Under the pieces are notes generated by a model. That model was not told the DNA's origin and searched no databases. It saw nothing but the letters and a program-made list of their open reading frames with translations. Source: Ruania alba (GTDB lineage Bacteria > Actinomycetota > Actinomycetes > Actinomycetales > Beutenbergiaceae). Taken from it: 64,000 nucleotides of DNA. The first letter of the stretch is position 1. Each line of letters opens with the position of its first letter. The stretch lies in contig NZ_FNTX01000002.1 of the NCBI RefSeq assembly GCF_900105765.1, positions 1,860,001-1,924,000 of the forward strand, read 5' to 3'. Below, in pieces: positions 35,307-43,559 of the stretch. The position numbers and the translations under genes are program-made.

Positions 35307-36224
35307 ATGACGTCCACCACCACGCTGCGGCCGCCACGCAACACGCAGAGCCTGCTCCGGCGCCGCGAGGCACGCGCCGGCTACCTGTTCGTGCTGCCGT
35401 TCATGCTCGTCTTCATCGCCATGCTCGTGGTGCCCCTGGCTTACTCGGGATACCTGTCGATGTTCCGTAACCAGCTCATCGGTGGCGTCTCGTTCGTGGG
35501 CTTGGACAACTACGTGCGTGCCCTCGGGGATGCCACCTTCACCGGTGGCGTGGCGAGGATGGCCGTCTTCCTCGTCATCCAGGTGCCGATCATGCTGGGC
35601 CTGGCCCTGCTGTTCGCCCTGGTGCTGGACAGCGGGCGGTTGCGGATGAAGCGGTTCGTGCGGCTGAGCATCTTCATCCCGTACGCCGTGCCGGGTGTGA
35701 TCTCGGCCCTGATGTGGGGCTACCTGTACGGCCCCGACTTCGGGCCGTTCGCCCAGATGGGCCGGGCCATCGGCCTCGGCACCCCGCAGTTCCTCTCCGC
35801 CGAGTTCATGCTCTTCTCGATCATGAACATCGTCACCTGGGGCTTCATCGGCTACAACATGATCATCCTGTACTCGGCGCTGCGCTCGATTCCCACCGAG
35901 ATCTACGAGGCTGCCCGGGTGGACGGCGCCAGCGAGGTGCGCATCGCCACCGCCATCAAGATCCCGGCCTTGCGGCCGGCGCTGGTGCTCACCGCGATCT
36001 TCTCCGTGATCGGCACGTTCCAGCTCTTCAACGAACCGAACATCCTCGCCACGATCGCGCCCAATGTGATCGGCAACGGCTACACCCCGAACCTGTACGC
36101 CTACAACCTGGCCTTCGTGGGTCAGGAGGTGAACTACGCCGCGGCGATCGCGTTCCTGCTCGGCTTCGTGATCATGGTGGTCTCCTACGTCTTCCAGCTG
36201 AGCACCAGGAAGGGAGGCGCCTGA
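35307..36224 (+). CDS. CUT1 sugar ABC transporter permease (MalF-like)
   Basis: This protein of 305 residues has six hydrophobic helices, beginning GYLFVLPFMLVFIAMLVVPL. The permease EAA loop that contacts the ATPase is EIYEAARVDGASEVRIATAI. A GGAGGG ribosome site precedes the ATG. It overlaps the next permease by one base. It forms the membrane channel with that partner. Confidence 0.94.
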   Translation: MTSTTTLRPPRNTQSLLRRREARAGYLFVLPFMLVFIAMLVVPLAYSGYLSMFRNQLIGGVSFVGLDNYVRALGDATFTGGVARMAVFLVIQVPIMLGLALLFALVLDSGRLRMKRFVRLSIFIPYAVPGVISALMWGYLYGPDFGPFAQMGRAIGLGTPQFLSAEFMLFSIMNIVTWGFIGYNMIILYSALRSIPTEIYEAARVDGASEVRIATAIKIPALRPALVLTAIFSVIGTFQLFNEPNILATIAPNVIGNGYTPNLYAYNLAFVGQEVNYAAAIAFLLGFVIMVVSYVFQLSTRKGGA

Positions 36225-37129
36225 TGAGCACTGTCACCGCCTCGGCCCGGCCCGCCACGGGCCGGAAGGCCCGCACAAGCCCCACCGAACGCAAGTCCAC
36301 CGTGCTGACCGTGGCGATGGTCGCCGTCGGGGCGTACTTCCTGCTGCCCCTGTGGTGGCTCCTGGTGGCGTCCACGAAGTCCAATGCGGACCTGTTCTCC
36401 TCCTTCGGACTGTGGTTCGCCGACTCGATCAGCATCCTCGGCAACCTGGGTGACGTGTTCACCTTCCAGAACGGGATCTTCCTCGTCTGGGCCCGCAACA
36501 CCGCGGTCTACGCGGGCGTGAGCGCCATTGGGGCCGCTGCGCTCGCCACCGCCGCCGGATACGCCTTCGCCACGTTGCGCTTCAAGGGCAGCACAGCCCT
36601 GTTCGCGATCATCCTCGGCGCCATCATGGTGCCCCTGACGGCGCTCGCGATCCCCACGTACCTGCTGTTCGCCCAGGTGGGGCTCACCGATACGCCCTGG
36701 GCGGTGATCCTTCCTTCGCTGGTCAGCCCGTTCGGGGTGTACCTGATGCGGGTGTACGCGGCCGGGGCCGTTCCGCCCTCCCTGCAGGAGGCCGCCAGGG
36801 TCGACGGCGCAGGAGAGTTCCGTATCTTCGTCACCATCGTCTCGAGGTTGCTGGCCCCCGGTTTTGTGACGGTGCTGCTGTTCGCACTGGTGAGCACCTG
36901 GAACAACTACTTCCTGCCGCTGATCATGCTGAACAGCCCCGAGTGGTACCCGTTGACGGTGGGCCTGGCGCAGTGGCAGTCCACCTCGCAGGCAGGGTCG
37001 GGCTCGCAGGCTCTGTTCTCCATGGTGATCACTGGCTCGTTGGTCTCGATCATCCCGCTGGTGATCGCCTTCCTGTTCCTGCAGCGCTACTGGCAGACCG
37101 GTCTGGCGACCGGTGGTGTGAAGCAATGA
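36224..37129 (+). CDS. CUT1 sugar ABC transporter permease (MalG-like)
   Basis: This protein of 301 residues has six membrane helices and the EAA loop SLQEAARVDGAGEFRIFVTI. The C-terminal QRYWQTGLATGGVKQ is typical of MalG-type permeases. The TGATG junction with the upstream permease and the ATGA overlap with the GH42 gene show a tightly coupled operon. Confidence 0.94.
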   Translation: MSTVTASARPATGRKARTSPTERKSTVLTVAMVAVGAYFLLPLWWLLVASTKSNADLFSSFGLWFADSISILGNLGDVFTFQNGIFLVWARNTAVYAGVSAIGAAALATAAGYAFATLRFKGSTALFAIILGAIMVPLTALAIPTYLLFAQVGLTDTPWAVILPSLVSPFGVYLMRVYAAGAVPPSLQEAARVDGAGEFRIFVTIVSRLLAPGFVTVLLFALVSTWNNYFLPLIMLNSPEWYPLTVGLAQWQSTSQAGSGSQALFSMVITGSLVSIIPLVIAFLFLQRYWQTGLATGGVKQ

Positions 37130-39273
37130 CCCCGTTCAACCCGAGTACAAGGAGTTCGACGACTGTGCCCGATCAGCCCGACCTGAACGACCGCGTGCGT
37201 TTCGGCGCCGCCTACTACGTCGAGTACCACCCCACCGATGCCGACCGCGACCTGGAGCGCGACCTGGACTTGATGGCCGAGGCCGGGTTCAGCGTGATCC
37301 GGGTGGGGGAGTCCACCTGGTCCACCTGGGAACCGGAGGACGGCCGGTTCGAGCTGGACTGGCTCGAGCCGGTGCTGGACGGCGCCCACGCCCGGGGGAT
37401 CGACGTCATCCTCGGCACTCCCACCTATGCGGTGCCGCCGTGGCTGGCGCGGAAGTACCCGGAGATCGCGGGGGAGCGGCGCACCGGCCAGCGCAACCAC
37501 TGGGGCGCGCGGCAGGAGATGGACCTGACGCACGCCGCCTACAAGTTCTACAGCGAACGGGTGATCCGGGCCGTCGTCGGGCGCTATGCCGACCACTCGG
37601 CCGTGATCGGTTTCCAGGTGGACAACGAGCCCGGCCTGCAGCTGCTGCACAACGAGAACGTCTTCCAGGCCTTCGTCGACCATCTGCGGAAGCAGTACGG
37701 CGACGTGGAGACGCTCAACCGCGAGTGGGGGCTGGTGTACTGGTCGCACCGGCTCAGCACCTGGGCCGATCTGTGGCGGCCCGACGGCAATGCCCAGCCG
37801 CAGTACGACCTCGCGTGGCGCCGCTTCCAGACGCAGCTGGTCACCGACTTCATCGCCTGGCAGGCGGGCATCGTGCGCGAGATCGCCCCAGCGCAGAAGT
37901 TCGTGACCACCTGTATCGCGTACTCCCGCCCGGGGGTGGACGACCCGCAGCTGACGTCGGCGTTGGACGTGACCGCAGGCAACCCGTATTACACGATGCA
38001 GGACGGCCTGGCATTGCCTTCGCCGGAGGACGTGCCGCAGGGGTGGACGACCACCGGCACCTGGACGATCTTCCACAGCGCCGACCGGATGTACTCCTCG
38101 AAGCAGGCACCGTTCCTGGTGACCGAGACGAATGCGGGCGCCATCGGGGGGCCGGCCACGAACGTGCCGGCCTTCGACGGGCAGTGGCGCCAGGTCGCGT
38201 GGGCGATGATTGCTCGCGGTGCGCGGATGATCGAGTACTGGCACTGGCACACGTTGCACTACGGCACCGAGACGTACTGGATCGGGGTACTCCCGCACGA
38301 CCAGCAGCCGGGTCGGGTGTACGAGCAGCTGGCGGCGCTCGGAGGTGAGATCACGACGGCGGAGGCTCACCTGCGCGGGCTGGTGCCGGACGCCGAGGTG
38401 GGGTTGTTGTGGTCGAACGAGTCCAAGCGTGGCCTGATGGGGCAGCCGTCGCTTGCTCAGGCCGATGGCTCGGGTGACCCCGGCAGCTACGAGCGGATTG
38501 TCGGAGCGTTCTACCGCGGGGCGTTCGAGACCGGTGCGCCGGTACGCATCGTGCACGACGGGCAGCTGGCGCTACGTGAGCCGGCGGAGGTGGCCGCTGA
38601 GCTGCCGGTGCTGCTGGTGCCCGCGCTGTATGTCGCCTCGGATGACTTGCTCGACTGGCTGCGGGCCTACGCCGAGGCCGGTGGTCACCTGGTGCTCGGC
38701 CCGCGCACTGGGTACGCCGACGCTGAGGCCCGGGCCCGGCTGGAGACCAAGCCCGGTCGGCTCGCCGAGGTGGCCGGGGTGGACTACCAGGAGTTCAGCA
38801 ACCTCTCCGTGCCGGCGCCCGTGCGAGGGAGCGGACTGGACGTTCCCGAGGGCGCCACGGCGACGGCGTGGGCGGACTACCTGCGTGTGTCTGGCGGTGC
38901 GGAGGTGCTGGTGGAGTACGACCACCGGGCTTTGGGCGCCTACCCGGCGGTGACCACCGCTCCCGCGGGAGCGGGGCGGGTGACCACCGTGGGGACCGTA
39001 CCGGACCCGGCGCTCGCGGCCGCCGTGCTGCGGTGGGTGGCCCCGGGTGAGGGCGAGGTCTGGCGGTCGCTCGCGGGCGGCTCGGTCACGGTGACATCGG
39101 CGACCAACGGCGAGGGCCGCCGTCTGCGGGTCCTGCACAACTGGTCGTGGGAACCGGCGACGGTCACGCTGCCGGCTGCCGTCACGGATCTGCTGGGTGA
39201 CGGCGCCGGTCTCGCCGCGGGGGAGAGGCTCGAGCTGGGTGCCTGGGACGTGCGGGTGTTGGTGGAGGGCTGA
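37126..39273 (+). CDS. Beta-galactosidase (GH42)
   Basis: This enzyme of about 715 residues has an (alpha/beta)8 barrel starting at RFGAAYYVEYHPTDADRDL. The acid/base Glu168 lies in GFQVDNEPGLQLL and the nucleophile Glu334 in FLVTETNAG. A trimerisation Rossmann-like domain and a C-terminal beta domain follow. No signal peptide is visible, so it cleaves imported galactosides in the cytoplasm. It is coupled to the transporter genes (ATGA). A decayed 80-bp copy of its C-terminal region occurs at 56560-56640. Confidence 0.96.
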   Translation: MTPFNPSTRSSTTVPDQPDLNDRVRFGAAYYVEYHPTDADRDLERDLDLMAEAGFSVIRVGESTWSTWEPEDGRFELDWLEPVLDGAHARGIDVILGTPTYAVPPWLARKYPEIAGERRTGQRNHWGARQEMDLTHAAYKFYSERVIRAVVGRYADHSAVIGFQVDNEPGLQLLHNENVFQAFVDHLRKQYGDVETLNREWGLVYWSHRLSTWADLWRPDGNAQPQYDLAWRRFQTQLVTDFIAWQAGIVREIAPAQKFVTTCIAYSRPGVDDPQLTSALDVTAGNPYYTMQDGLALPSPEDVPQGWTTTGTWTIFHSADRMYSSKQAPFLVTETNAGAIGGPATNVPAFDGQWRQVAWAMIARGARMIEYWHWHTLHYGTETYWIGVLPHDQQPGRVYEQLAALGGEITTAEAHLRGLVPDAEVGLLWSNESKRGLMGQPSLAQADGSGDPGSYERIVGAFYRGAFETGAPVRIVHDGQLALREPAEVAAELPVLLVPALYVASDDLLDWLRAYAEAGGHLVLGPRTGYADAEARARLETKPGRLAEVAGVDYQEFSNLSVPAPVRGSGLDVPEGATATAWADYLRVSGGAEVLVEYDHRALGAYPAVTTAPAGAGRVTTVGTVPDPALAAAVLRWVAPGEGEVWRSLAGGSVTVTSATNGEGRRLRVLHNWSWEPATVTLPAAVTDLLGDGAGLAAGERLELGAWDVRVLVEG

Positions 39274-39472
39274 GAGTGCCACGATGAGGGCGCCGAGATT
39301 GAGTTCGAGCAACCCTCCTGAGGTTCCAGAGTGCGAAATCGACGCTGCGCGTGATGGCCCTGGGGCCTACCGTACGAAGGACGCCGACGACTGGGAGCGA
39401 TCACATCGCCGGAGGCGATGCCAGAGCCCAACGCGGTGACCGAGGTCGCGAACACTCGACGGTGAGTGACGG

Positions 39473-40186
39473 TCACCCGTTCTCGGCCGCCGAGGCTGCG
39501 TCCTGCTCGAGGGACCTGAGTAGCGCGCGAGACGCCCCGCTGATGTGTTCTCGCAGCAGCACCCTGGCGCGTTCACCGTCGCCGGATTCGACCGCATCGA
39601 GGATCGTGCGATGCTCGACCGCTTCGCTCGTGTACCTCGGTTCGACCCGCCACCCCGCGGTCGCGATGAACGATGCCAGTACCTCCATCTTGTCGAGGAA
39701 GTTGATCAGCCACTCGTTGCCGCAAAGAACGTACAACTCCCGGTGGAAGTGGCGGTTGGCGAGCCCGAGCTGTGCCGGCTGATCAGACTCGAGCCAGCCG
39801 TCGGCCTCGGCGAGTGCCTGGCGTGCACCGGTGTGCGGCGTGGCGCCGTGTCGTTCGACTCCCAGGTGCACGGCCTGTGGCTCGACCGCGAGCCGGGCAT
39901 CGTCGACGGCGCGGACGGTCACCTCGTCGAGCTGCCGCACACTGACCCGCTGGTACGAGTTGGCCACTACGAGCCCACTGGATTGCAGCTGCTTGAGTGC
40001 CTCGCGCACGGGCGTCTTCGAAACGCCCAGCATCTCAGCGAGGTCTCGCTCGACCAACGGCGCTCCCTGCGGAAGGACGCCGTCGAGGATCGCCTGCCGC
40101 AGAGCATCCCTGACGCGGTCACCCCGCGAGACAGGCGCTTGCATGATCAGCGTCTTTAGGGCATCCGAATGATCACTCATCTTCAT
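39473..40186 (-). CDS. GntR-family regulator (FadR subfamily, FCD domain)
   Basis: This protein of 237 residues has an N-terminal winged helix (RDALRQAILDGVLPQGAPLV, then RDLAEMLGVSKTPVREALKQ) and an all-helical FCD ligand-binding domain with His-containing metal-site segments (NRHFHRELY, EAVEHRTILDAV). It is divergent from the transporter operon at 40486, with two TGGTATACCA operators between. It likely represses that operon and itself in the absence of a sugar-acid or sugar ligand. Confidence 0.92.
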   Translation of the reverse strand: MKMSDHSDALKTLIMQAPVSRGDRVRDALRQAILDGVLPQGAPLVERDLAEMLGVSKTPVREALKQLQSSGLVVANSYQRVSVRQLDEVTVRAVDDARLAVEPQAVHLGVERHGATPHTGARQALAEADGWLESDQPAQLGLANRHFHRELYVLCGNEWLINFLDKMEVLASFIATAGWRVEPRYTSEAVEHRTILDAVESGDGERARVLLREHISGASRALLRSLEQDAASAAENG

Positions 40187-40203
40187 GCATGAACACTAGT
40201 ATC

Positions 40204-40215
40204 TTGGTATACCAA
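40204..40215. promoter_or_regulatory. GntR operator, site 1
   Basis: TTGGTATACCAA is a perfect 12-bp palindrome fitting the FadR-type GntR consensus. It lies 18 bp before the gntR start, suitable for autoregulation. Confidence 0.75.
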
Positions 40216-40339
40216 AATGCAAGCGTGTGGCGAGCGCTTCCCGCTACGCGGTTGCACGTGTGGCTGCGTGAGCAGTCGCCTTGGCGCTTGGGGCGACTGA
40301 GAGGTGTCGCGTTGGCGCGATGGCGACATATAGATATGC

Positions 40340-40349
40340 TGGTATACCA
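40340..40349. promoter_or_regulatory. GntR operator, site 2
   Basis: TGGTATACCA repeats the core of site 1, about 135 bp further on. It lies upstream of the solute-binding-protein gene at 40486, embedded in an AT-richer stretch (ATATAGATATG) that may contain the promoter. Confidence 0.75.
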
Positions 40350-40485
40350 CTATGCTACGGTGCTCGTGTTGAACGGACGGCGGCAGTCGTACTCGCACAG
40401 GAGCAGCCACTCGACTGTCATCGGTCCGCTGACATGAGCCCAGAGTCGGGATCGACGCCGACCGATCAAGTTGGAGGAACTTTCA

Positions 40486-41790
40486 ATGACGATGACTTCC
40501 AGACGAGGGAAGGCGGCGGCCGGCGGGCTCGTCTTCGCTCTTGGCCTTTCGCTGGGTGCGTGCGGCAGCGACTCGAGCGGTTCAGACGGCGACGTCACGC
40601 TGCGCGTTGCGTGGTGGGGATCCCAGGAACGCCACGAGAACTTTCTCTCGCTCATCGAGACCTATGAGTCCGAGAACCCTGGCGTGACGATCGAGGCGGA
40701 GTACTCCGACTCCGGAGGGCACTGGGACCGTCTTGCGACGACGACTGCTGGCCAGGATGCGCCTGACGTCATCTCCTTCGACAAGGAGCACCTGTTCGAG
40801 TACGGCGGACGTGGTGCTCTGCTCGATCTGAATACTCTGGACTCCATGGACACCTCCGATTTCCCGGAGGCGTCCATGGGACAGGGCAGCCTGGACGGCG
40901 AGCTCTACGGCCTGCCCTTCTCTCAGAACGCGTACACCGTCATCGCGAACGAGGACTTGTTCGCTGACGCTGGGGTCGAGCTTCCGGACGACGCCGCTTG
41001 GACGTGGGACGACTACTACCGGATCACCGACGAGGTGGCCACGGCGCTCGGCGGCGAGGTGCGTGGGAGCGACTACGGAGAAGCCGGCAACGCGACCCTG
41101 GAGATGTGGCTGGGACAGAACGGTGAGTCCCTGTATGCCGACGACGGGTCGGGTATCGGATACGAGCCGGCGACGGCCTCGGCATGGTTCGCTCACCTTG
41201 AGCACATCCGCGATTCTGCGAGTGGGCCGTCCCCGGACGAGTTCATCGAGGAGATGTCCGGTGTGTTCGAGGAGGGCCGCTTCCTGACCAACCGGACGGC
41301 GATGGCGTTCTACTACGCCAGCCAGCTGCCCGCACTCGAGGCCGCCGCTGACAGCTCGATGGAGTTGCTGCGTCCTCCGTCGCCAACCGGAGATGTGGCC
41401 GAGAACGGTCTGGCTCACATCCCTTCTTGGTTCTGGGGGATCTCCAGCCAGAGCGAGAACACAGAGGCTGCGGGTGAGCTGCTGAACTTCCTCAGCAATG
41501 ACGAGCGTGTCGCTGAGACCATGCTGGTGAGTCTCGGTGTCCCGGCAAGCGGCGCGGCTCAGGAGACGATCCTCCCGGAGCTGGATGCGACCGGCCAGGA
41601 GGTGGTCAGTTTCATCGGTGAGACGAGCGAGGAGTCGACCTTCGCTCCAGCACCCGCACCGCCGGGCGCCGGTGCGGTCGGTGGAATCGTCAATCGCTAC
41701 ATGGAGGAAGTGCTTTTCAGTCGGTTGACGCCCGACGAGGCGGCGGAGCAGATGACCGCCGAGATTGAGGCAGAGCTCGATCGTGCGTAG
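40486..41790 (+). CDS. CUT1 ABC transporter solute-binding lipoprotein
   Basis: This lipoprotein of 434 residues has the lipobox LSLGACGSD, followed by a periplasmic-type binding domain (VTLRVAWWGSQERHENFLSL; ELYGLPFSQNAYTVIANEDL). GGAGGA seven bases upstream fixes the ATG at 40486. A strong hairpin follows the gene, and two unidentified large proteins and two permeases continue the operon. The sugar is unknown. Confidence 0.92.
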   Translation: MTMTSRRGKAAAGGLVFALGLSLGACGSDSSGSDGDVTLRVAWWGSQERHENFLSLIETYESENPGVTIEAEYSDSGGHWDRLATTTAGQDAPDVISFDKEHLFEYGGRGALLDLNTLDSMDTSDFPEASMGQGSLDGELYGLPFSQNAYTVIANEDLFADAGVELPDDAAWTWDDYYRITDEVATALGGEVRGSDYGEAGNATLEMWLGQNGESLYADDGSGIGYEPATASAWFAHLEHIRDSASGPSPDEFIEEMSGVFEEGRFLTNRTAMAFYYASQLPALEAAADSSMELLRPPSPTGDVAENGLAHIPSWFWGISSQSENTEAAGELLNFLSNDERVAETMLVSLGVPASGAAQETILPELDATGQEVVSFIGETSEESTFAPAPAPPGAGAVGGIVNRYMEEVLFSRLTPDEAAEQMTAEIEAELDRA

Positions 41791-41812
41791 CAGGAGACCG
41801 CGCGACCTCGCG

Positions 41813-41849
41813 GACCGGTGCGGGAGCCAGACCGGCTCCCGCACCGGTC
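41813..41849 (+). terminator. Intra-operon hairpin after the binding-protein gene
   Basis: A perfect 16-bp stem (GACCGGTGCGGGAGCC and its complement) with a 5-base loop lies 22 bp after the binding-protein stop. No T-run follows. It probably acts as a partial terminator or RNA stabiliser that raises binding-protein mRNA above the downstream genes. Confidence 0.7.
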
Positions 41850-41865
41850 GGGGACGAGGCCTCGC

Positions 41866-43500
41866 ATGACGCACTCGCCGCACTTCCGGCCTCAGTTCGG
41901 CCTGCAGGGGCCGGTGATGGCGTGGCAGGACCCGTGGGCGGTAGCGCCCTCGGACACGCTGCGCCGTACCGGCACGGGCGTGAGCATCGCCTCGCACGAC
42001 GCGCCGGTCAGCGGGCGTGAGTTCGCCGAGATGCTGGGGACATTCGGTGCCGACTTCTATCTGCACCATGTGCTCCCCGGTGAAGGAGACGAACGTGCCA
42101 TGTTGCGCGACATCGCAGCGGCGGGCCTCGGAGTGGTGCTAGGGAACGAGTACGGGAACATCAACGGGCCGTTCGTCGAGGGGACCAATCGTTATGACAT
42201 TCCCGGTGACCTCGTCGTTGCGGCGGCCCGGTCCGGGGCGTTGCGCGCTGTGCTGTATGACGAGCCGGAGCACCTCCAGATCAATGCCGCACAGTACCGG
42301 CGTGACGCTGTGCGACCGCACTTCGGATCCACCCAGGACCTGAGCGCCGGTGAGGCCGCGGAACTGATCGAGGCCAACGCCAGGGAGATCGTCAACGCGG
42401 TCGAGCAGGCATCCTCACCACGGACGCCGGTGTTGAGCGAGCAGGTATTTCCTGTGCTGTTCCACACGCTGGCCAGGGCGGGAATGACACCCTGTCCGAA
42501 AGTCATGAAGGAGTCGTTCCAGCCGCTTCAGCTCGCCACATCACTCGGTGCGGCCAGGCAGTTCGATCGCGACTTCTGGATCTGTGTCGATTTGTGGGGC
42601 CCGGACATCGGTCCATGGTTCACCCGGGCCCCCGGGTATCCCGGGCATGGCCCGGAAGAGTACGCATCCGCCCTGCGCATGGCCTACTTTTTCGGTCCCA
42701 GTCACATGTTCACCGAGGGACTGGACGTCCTCATGCAGCACACATCGGAGGGTTTCCTCGCCTCCGAGTACGGTCAGGTCTGGCTGGAGTTCGTCCGATC
42801 GTTCGTCCCTGCGAACCCGCTGCGGTGGAGCTTCCGCGACGCCACTGCCACGATTGCGTTCATCCACGCCGAGGACAGTAATTACGGTCAGGACGATCGG
42901 CCGTTCGGACAGCCCGACGGGCGGGCCCCCGAGCGATCGCGCAGCATCTTCGACGTGTGGCATCTCTTGAGCCACGGTTCCATCCCGCGCAACGGCACGT
43001 GCATGCACATTCCTGGATTCGAGTTCCCACGCCACCAGTTGAATGGCGTGGACCGCTCGGAATTTCCGTTCGCTACTGGAGTCCCAGGGGTGGAGCGGCC
43101 CACGTCCACGCACGGCCTGTTCCACCCCATGAACAACGTCCTCGCCTTCGACGAGAGAGTCGGGACGCAGAGCATCCGCGACGCCAAGTTGCTGATCGTT
43201 GCGGGCACCAGGCTGCCGGATCGCACCCGAGAGATGCTGCGGGCCCGCGCGGTTGACGGGGCGACCGTGGTCATCGCCGAGTGGCTCGATCCCACCGCCG
43301 ACGCCGGAACGTACTGGATCGGGCGCGGCCTGTGGATCGTCACCGACGACTTCGTATCGGACGAGGCCGTGCGAGAGGCCGTGGCTATGCATCTGGGACC
43401 ACCCGATCGGTGGACCCAGCAGTTCGGCGACCACGAACTGCACATGTATCCCGGTGACGCCGACGGCACCACCCTCGAGTTCGAGATCGTCTCGCGATGA
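41866..43500 (+). CDS. Large cytoplasmic protein, possibly a TIM-barrel glycoside hydrolase-like enzyme; unidentified
   Basis: This protein of 544 residues has no signal peptide. Visible landmarks are VLGNEYGNINGPFVEGTNRY, LRAVLYDEPEHLQI (an acidic strand-end that could be catalytic), DFWICVDLWGPDIGPWFTRA and FGPSHMFTEGLDVL, a pattern of barrel strands ending in acidic or aromatic residues. A C-terminal part (LLIVAGTRLPDRTREMLRAR) resembles the glutamine-amidotransferase-like domain that follows GH42 barrels. I do not recognise the family. Its position in a sugar-import operon suggests a hydrolase for the imported glycan. Confidence 0.65.
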   Translation: MTHSPHFRPQFGLQGPVMAWQDPWAVAPSDTLRRTGTGVSIASHDAPVSGREFAEMLGTFGADFYLHHVLPGEGDERAMLRDIAAAGLGVVLGNEYGNINGPFVEGTNRYDIPGDLVVAAARSGALRAVLYDEPEHLQINAAQYRRDAVRPHFGSTQDLSAGEAAELIEANAREIVNAVEQASSPRTPVLSEQVFPVLFHTLARAGMTPCPKVMKESFQPLQLATSLGAARQFDRDFWICVDLWGPDIGPWFTRAPGYPGHGPEEYASALRMAYFFGPSHMFTEGLDVLMQHTSEGFLASEYGQVWLEFVRSFVPANPLRWSFRDATATIAFIHAEDSNYGQDDRPFGQPDGRAPERSRSIFDVWHLLSHGSIPRNGTCMHIPGFEFPRHQLNGVDRSEFPFATGVPGVERPTSTHGLFHPMNNVLAFDERVGTQSIRDAKLLIVAGTRLPDRTREMLRARAVDGATVVIAEWLDPTADAGTYWIGRGLWIVTDDFVSDEAVREAVAMHLGPPDRWTQQFGDHELHMYPGDADGTTLEFEIVSR

Positions 43501-43559
43501 CGCCTGGATGCGACATAGGTCAATCTCCCACCGATAACCGTCCGAGGAGTTCACACCGC

